Shown piece by piece: positions 41,773 to 50,581 of a stretch of 64,000 nucleotides of DNA. Both the position numbers and the translations under genes were made by a program. The stretch covers positions 620,001-684,000 of the forward strand of contig NZ_PIRO01000001.1 in assembly GCF_003048905.1 (NCBI RefSeq), written 5' to 3'. This DNA is from Campylobacter concisus (GTDB taxonomy: Bacteria > Campylobacterota > Campylobacteria > Campylobacterales > Campylobacteraceae). Numbering within the stretch: the first letter of the stretch is position 1; every line of letters starts with the position of its first letter. The notes beneath the pieces were generated by a model. It saw nothing but the letters and a program-made list of their open reading frames with translations. It was not told the origin of the DNA and did no database searches.

Positions 41773-42237
41773 ATGATGATAACAAAAGAGAGTAAAAAAG
41801 ATGTTTTTTGGGCACTAGCCTTTGGGCTTGGACTTTTTATATTTAGCATCGTTGGCTACTTTTATCTAGCTCTTGGTGCAGTGTCTCTCTTTGGCATCAT
41901 CATTGGCGCTCTCTCAGCGTTCTTTTGTGTTAGAAAAATTTTTCAAAACAACTTTTTACGTATTGAAGATGATGGATTTATCATTACAAAAGGCTCAAAA
42001 AGCATAAAATTTTACTTTAAGGATATCGAAGAGATCGCCATTAAGAGCTTTGGTGATAAGAAAAAAGTTGAAACTTTAAGCGTAAAATTTAGAAAAAACC
42101 GTCTTGATAGAGATGCTTGCTTTGGATTAGTGCAACCACTAGGTGATGACATGATCATTATTTTTGACAAATACGAACTTTCAAAATTTACTATTTCAAA
42201 AGAGCTAAGAGATAGGCTTAATAATTTTAGAGCATAA
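41773..42237 (+). CDS. Small two-helix membrane protein with PH-like cytoplasmic domain
   Basis: 154 aa (an ATG 3 nt downstream, at better spacing from AGGA, would give 153). Two hydrophobic segments at about 12-32 and 34-56, then a soluble domain: FLRIEDDGFIITKGSKSIKFYFKDIEEI and LGDDMIIIFDKYELSKFTI, resembling bacterial PH-like (YcxB/bPH) domains. Function unknown. A broken paralogue of its C-terminal domain lies at 48620-48906, so the gene was once duplicated in this region. Confidence 0.75.
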   Translation: MMITKESKKDVFWALAFGLGLFIFSIVGYFYLALGAVSLFGIIIGALSAFFCVRKIFQNNFLRIEDDGFIITKGSKSIKFYFKDIEEIAIKSFGDKKKVETLSVKFRKNRLDRDACFGLVQPLGDDMIIIFDKYELSKFTISKELRDRLNNFRA

Positions 42238-42439
42238 TTAAATCAACCTATGATCTAAAAATTTTTATATAACAATTATCAAAATTTTATACATTTTTTC
42301 ACATTAAATTTACACCATTTAGCTACTCTTATAAAAATAAAATCAAGCATTTTATCTACAATAAGCTCGTAATTATGGATTAAAAATTTAAAGGATGACT
42401 TACATCAACTTTTATAAAGGGTTTTGCTACTACAATTCT

Positions 42440-42458
42440 GATAAAAGAAATCATAATT
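42440..42458 (+). promoter_or_regulatory. Candidate Fur box upstream of the plug-less receptor cluster
   Basis: GATAAAAGAAATCATAATT matches the Fur consensus at 13 of 19 positions including the core AATCAT; it ends 21 nt before the ATG and just before the AAGGAG RBS. The rest of 42238-42439 is AT-rich leader with no gene seen. Confidence 0.5.
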
Positions 42459-42479
42459 ATATCTTTAAAAGGAGTTTAC

Positions 42480-44333
42480 ATGAGGCCCATTTTAAGCCTA
42501 GCAGTTCTTTCATCACTGCTTCTAGCAAATGAAGCAAATTTGGACATTATAAAACCTATTAGAGAATTTGCTCCACCACCAGTCATTACGCCAAACGTTG
42601 CACAAAGTGCCTTTGTGGAAAATCAATTTGACCGCACTCAAAGAAGCGAATATCCATTTGTTACAAATTTGCTTGATAACTCAACTGATATGTTTCATAT
42701 CTCGGCTGGAATGTATGGCAAAAGTTTTTACAATTCATCACTTTTTAAATATCGCGGTGCAAATTTTTATACCATTTTAAATGCAAATTTCACCAAAGCA
42801 AATAATTATAAAGATGGAAGTGGCAAAAAATGGAACTATGGCTACAATAGACAAGGCCAAAGCGCTATCTTAGGCTTCGTGCCAAATGATCTTAGCGAGC
42901 TTAGGCTTACTTTTTTAAGGGATAATATCGATAAAGACAAGCAGCCAGAGCACGTGATGGATGCCTTTAAAACGACAAGAAAAGTCGGCAAGCTAAATAT
43001 TCGCTTGGGCGAAGAAGATCTATCAAACACACTAAATCTTGAGCTTGCTGCAAAAAAGATTGAACGAAAAGCTGATAATTTTCATCTAAGAGATGCTACT
43101 CCAAATGTAAAAGTGGATTTAAAGAGGAATATATTTGAGGCAAATTTAAAGTATGACGCTGACTTTGCAAGCTTTCACAATCAAATAGGCGCTGGCTTTG
43201 AAAAAGATAAACATGACGGTAAAAGATACATGAAGCAAGGCAACAACTGGATCTTTAACGGATATAGATTTGCTGATGTTAGAAATGATAAATTTATGCT
43301 CTTTGATACACTTGCTTATAAATTTAATGAAGCAAATGAAGCTTCTCTTGCCTTAAAATATGAAGAGCAAAGAAGTAAATTAAATGGCATCGACACTAAA
43401 TTTTTTGTGCCAAATCCGATCGCACCTAATACCACTCGCAAATTAGTTCGCCAAATTTATGGTGAGGACGTAAGTGACAGGATCAAAAAAGACGCCTTTA
43501 GTGCAAGTTTAAAATATAAATTTACACCAAATGACAAGGATAGCTACTTTGCAAAGCTTGAAAGCTTATCTCGCTTGCCAAGTAATATGGAGCGTTTTAA
43601 CGCACTTTATGGCGCAGGCGATAATGGCTGGATAGCAAATCCGAATTTAGAGCCAGAAAGACACAATAGAGCGGTTCTTGGCTTTAAATTTGGTAGCGAG
43701 TTTTACAAAGAATACCTAAACTCGCTTCAAAACAAAGATGCTTTTAGCTTTGGAGGACATTTCATCGCTGATAGCGTTAAAAATTTGATCATTTTTGATA
43801 GACGCCACTCAAAAGCTGCGATGCCACTAAATAAAAATGCTGTCATCTCAAGAAACGTTGATGCAACACTTTATAGTGTAAATTTCAATACGGAATATAG
43901 CTTTGCAAGGCACTTTGGCTTAAAAAGCTCACTTTACTACAACTACGGACAAAACAAAACCGATGGCAGGCCACTTTACCAAATAAGGCCTTTTGAAGCA
44001 AATTTTGCATTTGACTACAAAGACTATGCAAGCTTTGGTAGCTACAACCTTGGCACTGCACTAAGGCTAGTTTCAAAGCAAACTAGAGGCGATTTTAGCA
44101 AGCAAAATGGTCTAGGTATCGACAAAAAAGAGGCCGCAAAAGGATTTGGCTTGCTTGATCTTTATGGTGGCGTAGAGTTTAAAAACAAAGTTGGCATAAG
44201 ATTTGGCGTAGCAAATTTATTTGACAAAGATTATGCAGAATTTATCAGTGGTGATCACGTAGCAGCACTTGATCCAGTAGTCGTTCATGCCCCTGGCAGG
44301 ACATTTTTCATTAGCTTTCACAGCAGTTTTTAA
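42480..44333 (+). CDS. TonB-receptor-type outer membrane barrel without a recognisable plug domain
   Basis: 617 aa. Signal peptide (residues 1-16). The mature N-terminus has only a short segment (IKPIREFAPPPVITPNVAQSA) before barrel-like strands begin near residue 60 (DMFHISAGMYGKSFYNSSLF); the usual 110-130 residue plug with its DGV/RG and GPAS(V/I)xYG motifs is absent. The barrel resembles TonB-dependent copper receptors of the OprC/NosA type (NYKDGSGKKWNYGYNRQGQSAILGF) and ends in DYAEFISGDHVAALDP ... APGRTFFISFHSSF with terminal Phe. First gene of a cluster with a substrate-binding protein, ABC permease, ATPase and NnrS. Ligand unknown; copper, heme or an iron complex possible. Confidence 0.8.
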   Translation: MRPILSLAVLSSLLLANEANLDIIKPIREFAPPPVITPNVAQSAFVENQFDRTQRSEYPFVTNLLDNSTDMFHISAGMYGKSFYNSSLFKYRGANFYTILNANFTKANNYKDGSGKKWNYGYNRQGQSAILGFVPNDLSELRLTFLRDNIDKDKQPEHVMDAFKTTRKVGKLNIRLGEEDLSNTLNLELAAKKIERKADNFHLRDATPNVKVDLKRNIFEANLKYDADFASFHNQIGAGFEKDKHDGKRYMKQGNNWIFNGYRFADVRNDKFMLFDTLAYKFNEANEASLALKYEEQRSKLNGIDTKFFVPNPIAPNTTRKLVRQIYGEDVSDRIKKDAFSASLKYKFTPNDKDSYFAKLESLSRLPSNMERFNALYGAGDNGWIANPNLEPERHNRAVLGFKFGSEFYKEYLNSLQNKDAFSFGGHFIADSVKNLIIFDRRHSKAAMPLNKNAVISRNVDATLYSVNFNTEYSFARHFGLKSSLYYNYGQNKTDGRPLYQIRPFEANFAFDYKDYASFGSYNLGTALRLVSKQTRGDFSKQNGLGIDKKEAAKGFGLLDLYGGVEFKNKVGIRFGVANLFDKDYAEFISGDHVAALDPVVVHAPGRTFFISFHSSF

Positions 44334-44344
44334 AGGAGAAAAAG

Positions 44345-45310
44345 ATGTTAAATAGAAGAAAATTTTTAGGACTTAGCACAGCTTTAGGCGTTAGTGCATT
44401 TGCGCCAAATTTATTTGCAAAAGAGAGCTTTACTATGTGGGGCGCACCAGCGATCCCAAGCGTCATAATGGCGGTTGCTGCACTGCAAGGGGAGTTAAAT
44501 AAAACTTATGATGTAAGTCTAAATATATGGAAAACACCAGATCAGCTTCGTGCAGGCGTGGCTAGCGGAGATATCAAGGTCACGATGTCGCCATCAAATG
44601 TCGCTGCAAATTTAAGAAACCAAGGGCTTGATTTTGCGATGTTAAATTTACTGACACTTGGCGTTATGAATGCTATGGTTAAGGATGAAAAGATCAAAAA
44701 TTTAGAAGATTTTGTAGGCAAAAAGCTAGTAATGCCATTTCGAGGCGATATGCCTGATCTTGTCTTAAGAGCGCTTTGCAAGAAACAAGGCATAGACGTT
44801 AGCAAAATAGACATCACCTACACAGCAACGCCGCCTGAGGCTCTGCTTTTATTTTTACAAAAAGATTTTGACATTTTAATAGTCCCACAACCTCTTGGTG
44901 AAGCGACTATTTTGCGCGGTAAAAAAGCAGGCGTTAGCGTGCATTACTCAGTTGATTTTCCAAAAATTTGGGGCGAGAGTTTTGGTACAAAACCGATAAT
45001 CCCAATGGCTGGCATTATCGTAGAAAGAGGCTTTTACGAGAAAAACTTAAGTCTATTTGATACGCTTCATAATGACCTTAAAAATGCACTTTCATGGATA
45101 CTTGAGAATAAACAAAGTGCAGCAAAGATAGGCTCAAGCTACTTGCCAGCTCCAGAAGTAGCACTTGCAAATGCTTTTGATAAGGCAAATTTAACAGTAA
45201 CAAAAGCAAATGAACTACAAAATGAGATCATGACATTTTTTGAAGAAATTTATCAGTTTAATCCAAAATTTCTAGGCGGCAAGATGCCAGATAAAGGTCT
45301 ATTTTTATGA
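44345..45310 (+). CDS. Tat-exported ABC substrate-binding protein (SsuA/NrtA-like)
   Basis: 321 aa. The N-terminus LNRRKFLGLSTALGVSAFA is a twin-arginine signal, unusual for binding proteins of this family. The mature part has the two-lobe NMT1/THI5-like layout: WGAPAIPSVIMAVAALQG, KTPDQLRAGVASGDIKVTMSPSNVAANL, FVGKKLVMPFRGDMPDLVLRALC and FDILIVPQPLGEATILRG. It is 11 nt after the receptor gene and overlaps the permease start by 4 nt. The ligand is unknown; Tat export hints at a prefolded or cofactor-containing protein. Confidence 0.87.
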   Translation: MLNRRKFLGLSTALGVSAFAPNLFAKESFTMWGAPAIPSVIMAVAALQGELNKTYDVSLNIWKTPDQLRAGVASGDIKVTMSPSNVAANLRNQGLDFAMLNLLTLGVMNAMVKDEKIKNLEDFVGKKLVMPFRGDMPDLVLRALCKKQGIDVSKIDITYTATPPEALLLFLQKDFDILIVPQPLGEATILRGKKAGVSVHYSVDFPKIWGESFGTKPIIPMAGIIVERGFYEKNLSLFDTLHNDLKNALSWILENKQSAAKIGSSYLPAPEVALANAFDKANLTVTKANELQNEIMTFFEEIYQFNPKFLGGKMPDKGLFL

Positions 45311-46104
45311 TACTAATTGATGGCATCAAAAAAGATCGCTCAAGCTTTTTAAAAATAATTGACTATTTTTGGGGCGGATTTAGCGGATTTGCCGTAGTTT
45401 TTTTGATCTTAGCCATTTGGCAAGTGGGAAGCGAGTTTAGCTCCCCACTCTTGCTTCCGCCACCAAAAGATGTATTTTTAAAAGCCTGTGAAATTTTAAA
45501 AGATTACAAAAACAGCGAGATAAACATAACGCTTTGCAGATCACTGATCGGAGTTTGCTCGGCAACATTTTTTGGTATATTTCTAGGGTTAATAGCTGGT
45601 AGCTTTAAAAGTTTTGCAGCCTTTTTAAAGCCTGTTATAACCTTGCTTTTGTCAATGCCGCCGATTATTTGGATAGTGCTTGCTATTTTTTGGTTTGGAT
45701 TTGGAAATTTTAGCACCGTTTTTACTATCTTTATAACCGTTTTACCGCTTACTTTTGCAAGCTCTGCAGTTGCTATGAGTAGCGTAGATGAGGAGCTAAA
45801 AGAGATGTTTGACGCTTATAATCTAGGAATTTTAAAAAAGATAAGACACCTCTACATCCCACATCTTACAAGCTATATCATAAGCTCTGTTAGTGTAGCT
45901 GTTGCAATGGGTGTAAAAATAGTCATAATGGCTGAACTCTTGGGTGCAAATAACGGCATGGGAGCAAAGATAGCAAATGCAAGGGCGATGCTTGAAACAA
46001 CCGAGGTAATGGCCTATGTTCTTTTAAGCATCACTCTTATCATGCTTTTTGAGTACCTCATCATTGAGCCTTTAAAAATAGCTCTGATGCCTTGGAGAAG
46101 ATGA
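45307..46104 (+). CDS. ABC transporter permease (NitT/TauT/SsuC type)
   Basis: 265 aa, six membrane segments. EAA loop region VDEELKEMFDAYNLGILKKIRHLYIPHL contacts the ATPase, and MGVKIVIMAELLGANNGMGAKIANARAMLET is typical of SsuC/TauC permeases. Start overlaps the binding protein stop by 4 nt (ATGA) and the ATPase start overlaps its stop in the same way. Confidence 0.92.
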   Translation: MILIDGIKKDRSSFLKIIDYFWGGFSGFAVVFLILAIWQVGSEFSSPLLLPPPKDVFLKACEILKDYKNSEINITLCRSLIGVCSATFFGIFLGLIAGSFKSFAAFLKPVITLLLSMPPIIWIVLAIFWFGFGNFSTVFTIFITVLPLTFASSAVAMSSVDEELKEMFDAYNLGILKKIRHLYIPHLTSYIISSVSVAVAMGVKIVIMAELLGANNGMGAKIANARAMLETTEVMAYVLLSITLIMLFEYLIIEPLKIALMPWRR

Positions 46105-46793
46105 TGCTTGAACTTACAAATGTAGAGTATGAAATTTTAAGAGATAAGGTCGTAAGGAATTTTAGCCTAAAGGTAGAAAAAGGTGAAGTAGTGACACTTT
46201 TTGGACCATCAGGATGTGGAAAAACTACCATTTTGCGGCTTATTAGCGGACTAAATGAGCCCAGAAAAGGGGAAATTTTTAATAAATTTAAAAAGATGAC
46301 ATATTTTTTTCAGGAAAATCGTCTGCTTACATGGAAAAATGCTCTTGAAAATGTGCTTTTGGTTATGGATAAACCTGATCAAAATAGCGTTTTGAAGCTC
46401 TTTGCTAAGGTTGGTCTTAGTCAGAAGGACGCACTAAAATATCCAAGTGAACTAAGTGGCGGTATGAGGCAAAGGGTCGCTTTTGTAAGAGCAGTTGTGA
46501 CAAAACCTGATCTGCTTTTAATGGATGAGCCATTTTCGGGGCTTGATTATGATATGAAAGAAATTTTGATCGATATCGTTAGCCAAAGAGTGAGTGAGGG
46601 CATGAGCATAATACTCGTCACACACGACAGGATGGAGGCCGTAAAGATGTCAAATAGAATTTATTTTCTCGCAAATAAAGGTACGGTCATACAAAAAGAG
46701 CTTATTTTAGATGAGGCTTTTAAAAACCGTGATTTTGCATTTATTAGCAAAACAATAGATGAAAATTTTAAAGGGCAAATTTATTATGATTAA
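46101..46793 (+). CDS. ABC transporter ATPase (SsuB/TauB type)
   Basis: 230 aa from ATG 46101 (GGAGAAG RBS, ATGA overlap with the permease). Walker A FGPSGCGKTTIL, Q-loop FFQENRLLTWKN, signature LSGGMRQR, Walker B LLLMDEPFSGLD, and H-loop VTHDR are all intact. Powers the importer formed with the preceding permease and binding protein. Overlaps the NnrS gene by 8 nt. Confidence 0.93.
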   Translation: MMLELTNVEYEILRDKVVRNFSLKVEKGEVVTLFGPSGCGKTTILRLISGLNEPRKGEIFNKFKKMTYFFQENRLLTWKNALENVLLVMDKPDQNSVLKLFAKVGLSQKDALKYPSELSGGMRQRVAFVRAVVTKPDLLLMDEPFSGLDYDMKEILIDIVSQRVSEGMSIILVTHDRMEAVKMSNRIYFLANKGTVIQKELILDEAFKNRDFAFISKTIDENFKGQIYYD

Positions 46794-47892
46794 TAATTTT
46801 TTTACTCATCCTATGAGAATATTTTTCTTAATGAGTGCCGCCTGTGCGGTGCTTGGTGCTAGTGTGTTTTTTACTCCAACTGATTTTGTGAGTTTGCATA
46901 AATTTATATTTTTGCAACTTTTTTTAGCCCTTGCTTATGCTGGATTTTTGCTAACTGGATTAACTGATTGGACAAATTTTCAAGCATCTTTAAAAATACA
47001 CGCCTATATATTATTTTCACTCTTTTTTATAAGCTTTATTTTGGCATTTTTTAGCCTATTTTTAGCACACTGCTTTATCGCTCTTTTTTGGCTTTATTTG
47101 GTTTTGCTTTGTCTTTATATGATCTGGCAGGATAAAAACGATGATCAATTTGGCGTGCTTGGCTTTTTGCTTGGCATTTTAGGCTTTGAAATTTATTATC
47201 TAATAAGCGGCAACGAAAAATTTCTAAATTTACAAGTTTTTATTCACATAATCGCTATCTTACTCATCTCTTACCGCGTTAGTGTCGTGCTTGGAAAAGA
47301 AGCGTTAAAAAGAGAAAAAGGCATGGATGAAGCTGTTTTTGTGCCAAATTTTATCTATAAAAATATCGCTATTTGCTGCGTTTGTGCCTTTTTACTTTTA
47401 AATATATTTTTTGAAGCAAGCTTAGGTGTCTATTATGCTGCGATAGCTTGTGGAAGTGCAGTACTTACAAAGCTTAAAGAGTGGCATTATAAAGAGCTTT
47501 TTAGGCATAGTTTTGTGCTTTTATACTATTTTATGCAACTATTTTTAGCGGTTGGATTTTTGGGAATCGGCTTTAGCGGTATTTTTGGACTCCATCTTGA
47601 AACAAATTTTATGCATCTAATAGCGATAAATGCAGTAATTTTTAGCGTGATGCTTATATTTAATGTCGCAGGACTTCGTCACAGCGGACAAGAGCTTGAG
47701 TTTTTACGCCTTAGTAAGGTTGCTTTTATTTTAGTTCTTTTAGCTGGCATTAGTAGAGGAATTTTGGCTTATTTTTGGAGTGGCTTTTACATTCATTTGC
47801 CCGCAATGCTCATAGCAATCGCTTTTGTTTTTTGGCTCATAAATTTTTATGTGATCTTTAGGGATAACGATTTTAGCGATGATCCAGAGTAA
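46786..47892 (+). CDS. NnrS family membrane protein
   Basis: 368 aa from ATG 46786, 8 nt inside the ATPase gene. About twelve hydrophobic segments. NnrS features: FFTHPMRIFFLMSAACAVLGA at the N-terminus, RHSFVLLYYFMQLFLAVGF, NFMHLIAINAVIFSVMLI and GLRHSGQELEF, with conserved His residues of this heme/copper protein family, linked to nitric oxide stress in denitrifiers. Being co-transcribed with an importer and outer membrane barrel is the odd part: it suggests the imported compound is heme- or copper-related, or that the operon answers NO stress. Confidence 0.85.
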   Translation: MINNFFTHPMRIFFLMSAACAVLGASVFFTPTDFVSLHKFIFLQLFLALAYAGFLLTGLTDWTNFQASLKIHAYILFSLFFISFILAFFSLFLAHCFIALFWLYLVLLCLYMIWQDKNDDQFGVLGFLLGILGFEIYYLISGNEKFLNLQVFIHIIAILLISYRVSVVLGKEALKREKGMDEAVFVPNFIYKNIAICCVCAFLLLNIFFEASLGVYYAAIACGSAVLTKLKEWHYKELFRHSFVLLYYFMQLFLAVGFLGIGFSGIFGLHLETNFMHLIAINAVIFSVMLIFNVAGLRHSGQELEFLRLSKVAFILVLLAGISRGILAYFWSGFYIHLPAMLIAIAFVFWLINFYVIFRDNDFSDDPE

Positions 47893-48003
47893 AAAGATAT
47901 TAAAAATTTATTCATTAATTAAAAAGAGTTTTTAAGTCTTTTTTGAAGTAAGTGGGTATATAATTTGCGATATTTATTATCAATATTATAAAAAGGATTC
48001 TTT

Positions 48004-48549
48004 ATGAACAAACTTACTTCTGTTGCTTTAGCAGCTTCATTTTTTGCAGTTTCAGCTCTTGCATTTAGCGTAGAAGGTGAACCAAAGGTAACATTTACTG
48101 GTTACAAGCTAGCAAATAAAACAGCCGTACCAGGTACTTTTAAAACGATAAATTTTAAAAGTCAAGAAAACGCAAATTTTGCTGATTTTTTAAAGAGCTT
48201 TGAATTTAAGCTTGAGCCAAAAGATATCGATACAAAGCTGCCTGACCGCGATAAAAGGATTGGCATTATTTTCGATGGCAAGTCCGTAGATGGCAAGATC
48301 GTAGCGGTAAATGGCGATAATAAAGCCGGAGAAATGGATGTTGAGCTTAGCATAAATGGCAACTCAAAAATTTTTAAAACAAAATATGAAGTGCAAAATG
48401 GCAAGCTAGTAGCAAAATTTTCGGTTGATCTTGTAAATGATTTGAAGCTAAATGAGAGCTTTGATAAATTTGCCGCTGCCGCCAAACCATTTCACGGTGG
48501 AAAGAGCTATCCAGATGTAGATGTTAGCTTTGAAGCAGCGATAAAATAA
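48004..48549 (+). CDS. YceI-family periplasmic lipid-binding protein
   Basis: 181 aa. Signal peptide (MNKLTSVALAASFFAVSALA), then a YceI-like lipocalin-type barrel: VTFTGYKLANKTAVPGTF, KSFEFKLEPKDIDTKLPDRDKRI and the C-terminal YPDVDVSFEAAI. Family members bind isoprenoid or quinone-like lipids. RBS AAGGAT before ATG 48004. Monocistronic with a hairpin after the stop. Confidence 0.87.
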   Translation: MNKLTSVALAASFFAVSALAFSVEGEPKVTFTGYKLANKTAVPGTFKTINFKSQENANFADFLKSFEFKLEPKDIDTKLPDRDKRIGIIFDGKSVDGKIVAVNGDNKAGEMDVELSINGNSKIFKTKYEVQNGKLVAKFSVDLVNDLKLNESFDKFAAAAKPFHGGKSYPDVDVSFEAAIK

Positions 48550-48557
48550 CTTTCAAA

Positions 48558-48587
48558 TTCGGCGCCAGTAAGTTAGCTTGCGCCGAA
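48558..48587 (+). terminator. Terminator after YceI gene
   Basis: Perfect 8-bp GC-rich stem TTCGGCGC / GCGCCGAA with a 14-nt loop, just after the stop at 48549. Confidence 0.75.
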
Positions 48588-48619
48588 GTTACCTCTTTAT
48601 CCTAGTTTCTTATTCTGTG

Positions 48620-48906
48620 ATACCGAAAAATCGAAGATGACGGATTTTTCATACAAAAAGGCGGTAAGAATGCGAAATTTTATTTTAAAGATATCGATGA
48701 AATCGGTATCCGCGAGATAGATGCTAAACGCAAAATTAGCATTTTTAATATAAAATTTAAAAAAAGAAGGCAGGCTAGCATATGGTCTCATGTAGCCTAT
48801 CGGCGACGATGACGCCGTGATATACGACAAATACGAACTCTCAAAGCACGAGATTTTTAAAATTTTAAAGCAGAAATTTGAGGCAATTAACAATGCAAAA
48901 AAATGA
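48620..48906 (+). pseudogene. Broken paralogue of the small membrane protein at 41773-42237
   Basis: Reading from about 48630, KIEDDGFFIQKGGKNAKFYF followed by KDIDEI mirrors FLRIEDDGFIITKGSKSIKFYF and KDIEEI of the intact gene. Near 48765 the similarity moves to another frame: AYGLM, a TAG where the intact copy has Gln, then PIGDDDAVIYDKYELSKHEI to a TGA at 48904-48906. The N-terminal membrane half is not recognisable. Its 3' end supplies the RBS and start region of the KAP NTPase gene. No other gene seen in 48550-48892. Confidence 0.82.
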
Positions 48907-50581
48907 AATAGATAAAATAAAAGAAAAACTCATTCAGATTTTTAAAGATGAAAGTGCTGTTTGCACTACGATAAATGGCAAATGGGGCGTTGGGAAAACT
49001 TACTTTTGGTATAAATTTGTAGAAGACAATTCAAAAGAGTTAAATAAAAGTTTCGTATATATTTCTTTATTCGGCAAGGATAGTATCAGTCAGATAACAC
49101 AAGAGATTATATTGCAAACATATAAAAAATATAAGATGGTATCTAATTTTTTAGACAAATTTAAAAAATCTAATATTGATAAAATTATAGATAAATTTGC
49201 GTCGAATTTTGGATCAGCAATTATAGGATGTATATCGCTTTTTGAAAAGAAGGATTTCGAAAATATCGTAATTTGTTTTGATGATTTTGAAAGATTATCA
49301 AATAAATTAAGCATAAAAGATGTATTTGGATTAATATCAGAACTAAAAGAACAGAAAAACTGTCATATAGTTATGATTTTTAATGCTGACGAACTAAAGT
49401 TAGATGATATAAAAAGATATAAAGATAAAATCGTAGATTATGAATTTAACTATAATCCTACCGTGGAAAATACATATAAAATTATAGAAGACAAACTTAA
49501 GGTTTTTAAGGATTATCCATTCGAATATTTTAAAAAACACAATATAAACAATATTAGAGTTATGAAACGAGTAGTAACTGCACTTAATGACTTTGGCTTT
49601 TTAGAAAAAGATTTAAAAGATTTTAAATATACCGAGCAAATTTTAGTAAATGACATTATGGAAATAGCCACTATAAATGCTTTGAAATTAAATATAGATT
49701 TTAAAGAGCTTAATAAATATTCTTTTAAGTACTTTACTAACAATCTTAAAGATAACGAGAAAAATAAAGAGTTTGATGAGATTATAGAATATGCGCATAT
49801 AAATTACCTTGAGCCAAACCACATAAGAGATGAAGTTGTAAGCTATATAGCAAAATCCATAACAGATGACAAAAAGATTAGAGATATTGTTAATGTCGTA
49901 AAATTTAAAGAAGATAAGCTTAAAGAATTGAACGGATATATGCATAGATTGCAATACGACTTTAAATTGCATGATGGAGAATATTGCAATAAAATAAGAG
50001 ATTTTCTTGCTGACAATATTGATATGGTATATGTTTTAGGGGTGAGTAACTTTATTTTTTATATAGAGTTTATCAAAGAACGAAATCCGACACAAGCTGA
50101 TGAATATCATAATTTTGCCATTAATATATTGAAGAGTATATTGGAAAATAATAGTTACAATACCATTTTGCCGTATAATCCTGATATAGATAAAATTTTA
50201 GAATTTGACCCTATATTAATAGAGTATGATGATAACTTGAGGGATATGTCTGATCGTTCAAAAATTAGTACAAAAGAGGGAATTTTGACTCTTTTAAAGA
50301 GTGGAAACGAATTGGAGCTTGAGGCACTTGAAAAAGTAGACGATGAAAAATTAAAACAATTAATACTAAATGACTGGGAATTTTGCTTTGGCGTTGTAAG
50401 TTGTTTAAATAGTAACTTTTTGATATGTTCCAGTTGTGAAAATTTGATAAATAAGTTTATCAGAATTTTTGAGAGTATAAATTCCGATAAAAGTACTGTC
50501 AAATCCATCAAGCTTTTAAACGCAATAAAAGAAATTACGATAAAAACTAAAATTTTAGGCGAAAATCGCCTAAAATTTTAG
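48893..50581 (+). CDS. KAP-type P-loop NTPase, possible defence protein
   Basis: 562 aa from ATG 48893 (GAGG nine nt upstream; the in-frame TTG 15 nt earlier is unlikely). Walker A GKWGVGKT at residues 29-36, Walker B IVICFDDFE at 125-133 with the KAP-like DDFERL, and a later sensor-type segment NCHIVMIFNADEL. The rest is helical without recognised domains and no membrane helix is obvious. Base composition is clearly more AT-rich than neighbours and codon use is A/T-biased (AAA, ATA, GAT), suggesting acquisition. It stands alone between a gene relic and the dehydrogenase gene; its last ten or so codons lie inside a terminator hairpin. KAP-type NTPases occur in phage-defence contexts, but this is only suggestive. 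Confidence 0.82.
   Translation: MQKNEIDKIKEKLIQIFKDESAVCTTINGKWGVGKTYFWYKFVEDNSKELNKSFVYISLFGKDSISQITQEIILQTYKKYKMVSNFLDKFKKSNIDKIIDKFASNFGSAIIGCISLFEKKDFENIVICFDDFERLSNKLSIKDVFGLISELKEQKNCHIVMIFNADELKLDDIKRYKDKIVDYEFNYNPTVENTYKIIEDKLKVFKDYPFEYFKKHNINNIRVMKRVVTALNDFGFLEKDLKDFKYTEQILVNDIMEIATINALKLNIDFKELNKYSFKYFTNNLKDNEKNKEFDEIIEYAHINYLEPNHIRDEVVSYIAKSITDDKKIRDIVNVVKFKEDKLKELNGYMHRLQYDFKLHDGEYCNKIRDFLADNIDMVYVLGVSNFIFYIEFIKERNPTQADEYHNFAINILKSILENNSYNTILPYNPDIDKILEFDPILIEYDDNLRDMSDRSKISTKEGILTLLKSGNELELEALEKVDDEKLKQLILNDWEFCFGVVSCLNSNFLICSSCENLINKFIRIFESINSDKSTVKSIKLLNAIKEITIKTKILGENRLKF
50549..50579. terminator. Bidirectional terminator overlapping two gene ends
   Basis: Perfect 14-bp stem AAAATTTTAGGCGA / TCGCCTAAAATTTT with loop AAA. 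It lies within the last codons of the KAP gene and abuts the stop of the convergent dehydrogenase gene (stops overlap by a few nt). Confidence 0.85.
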
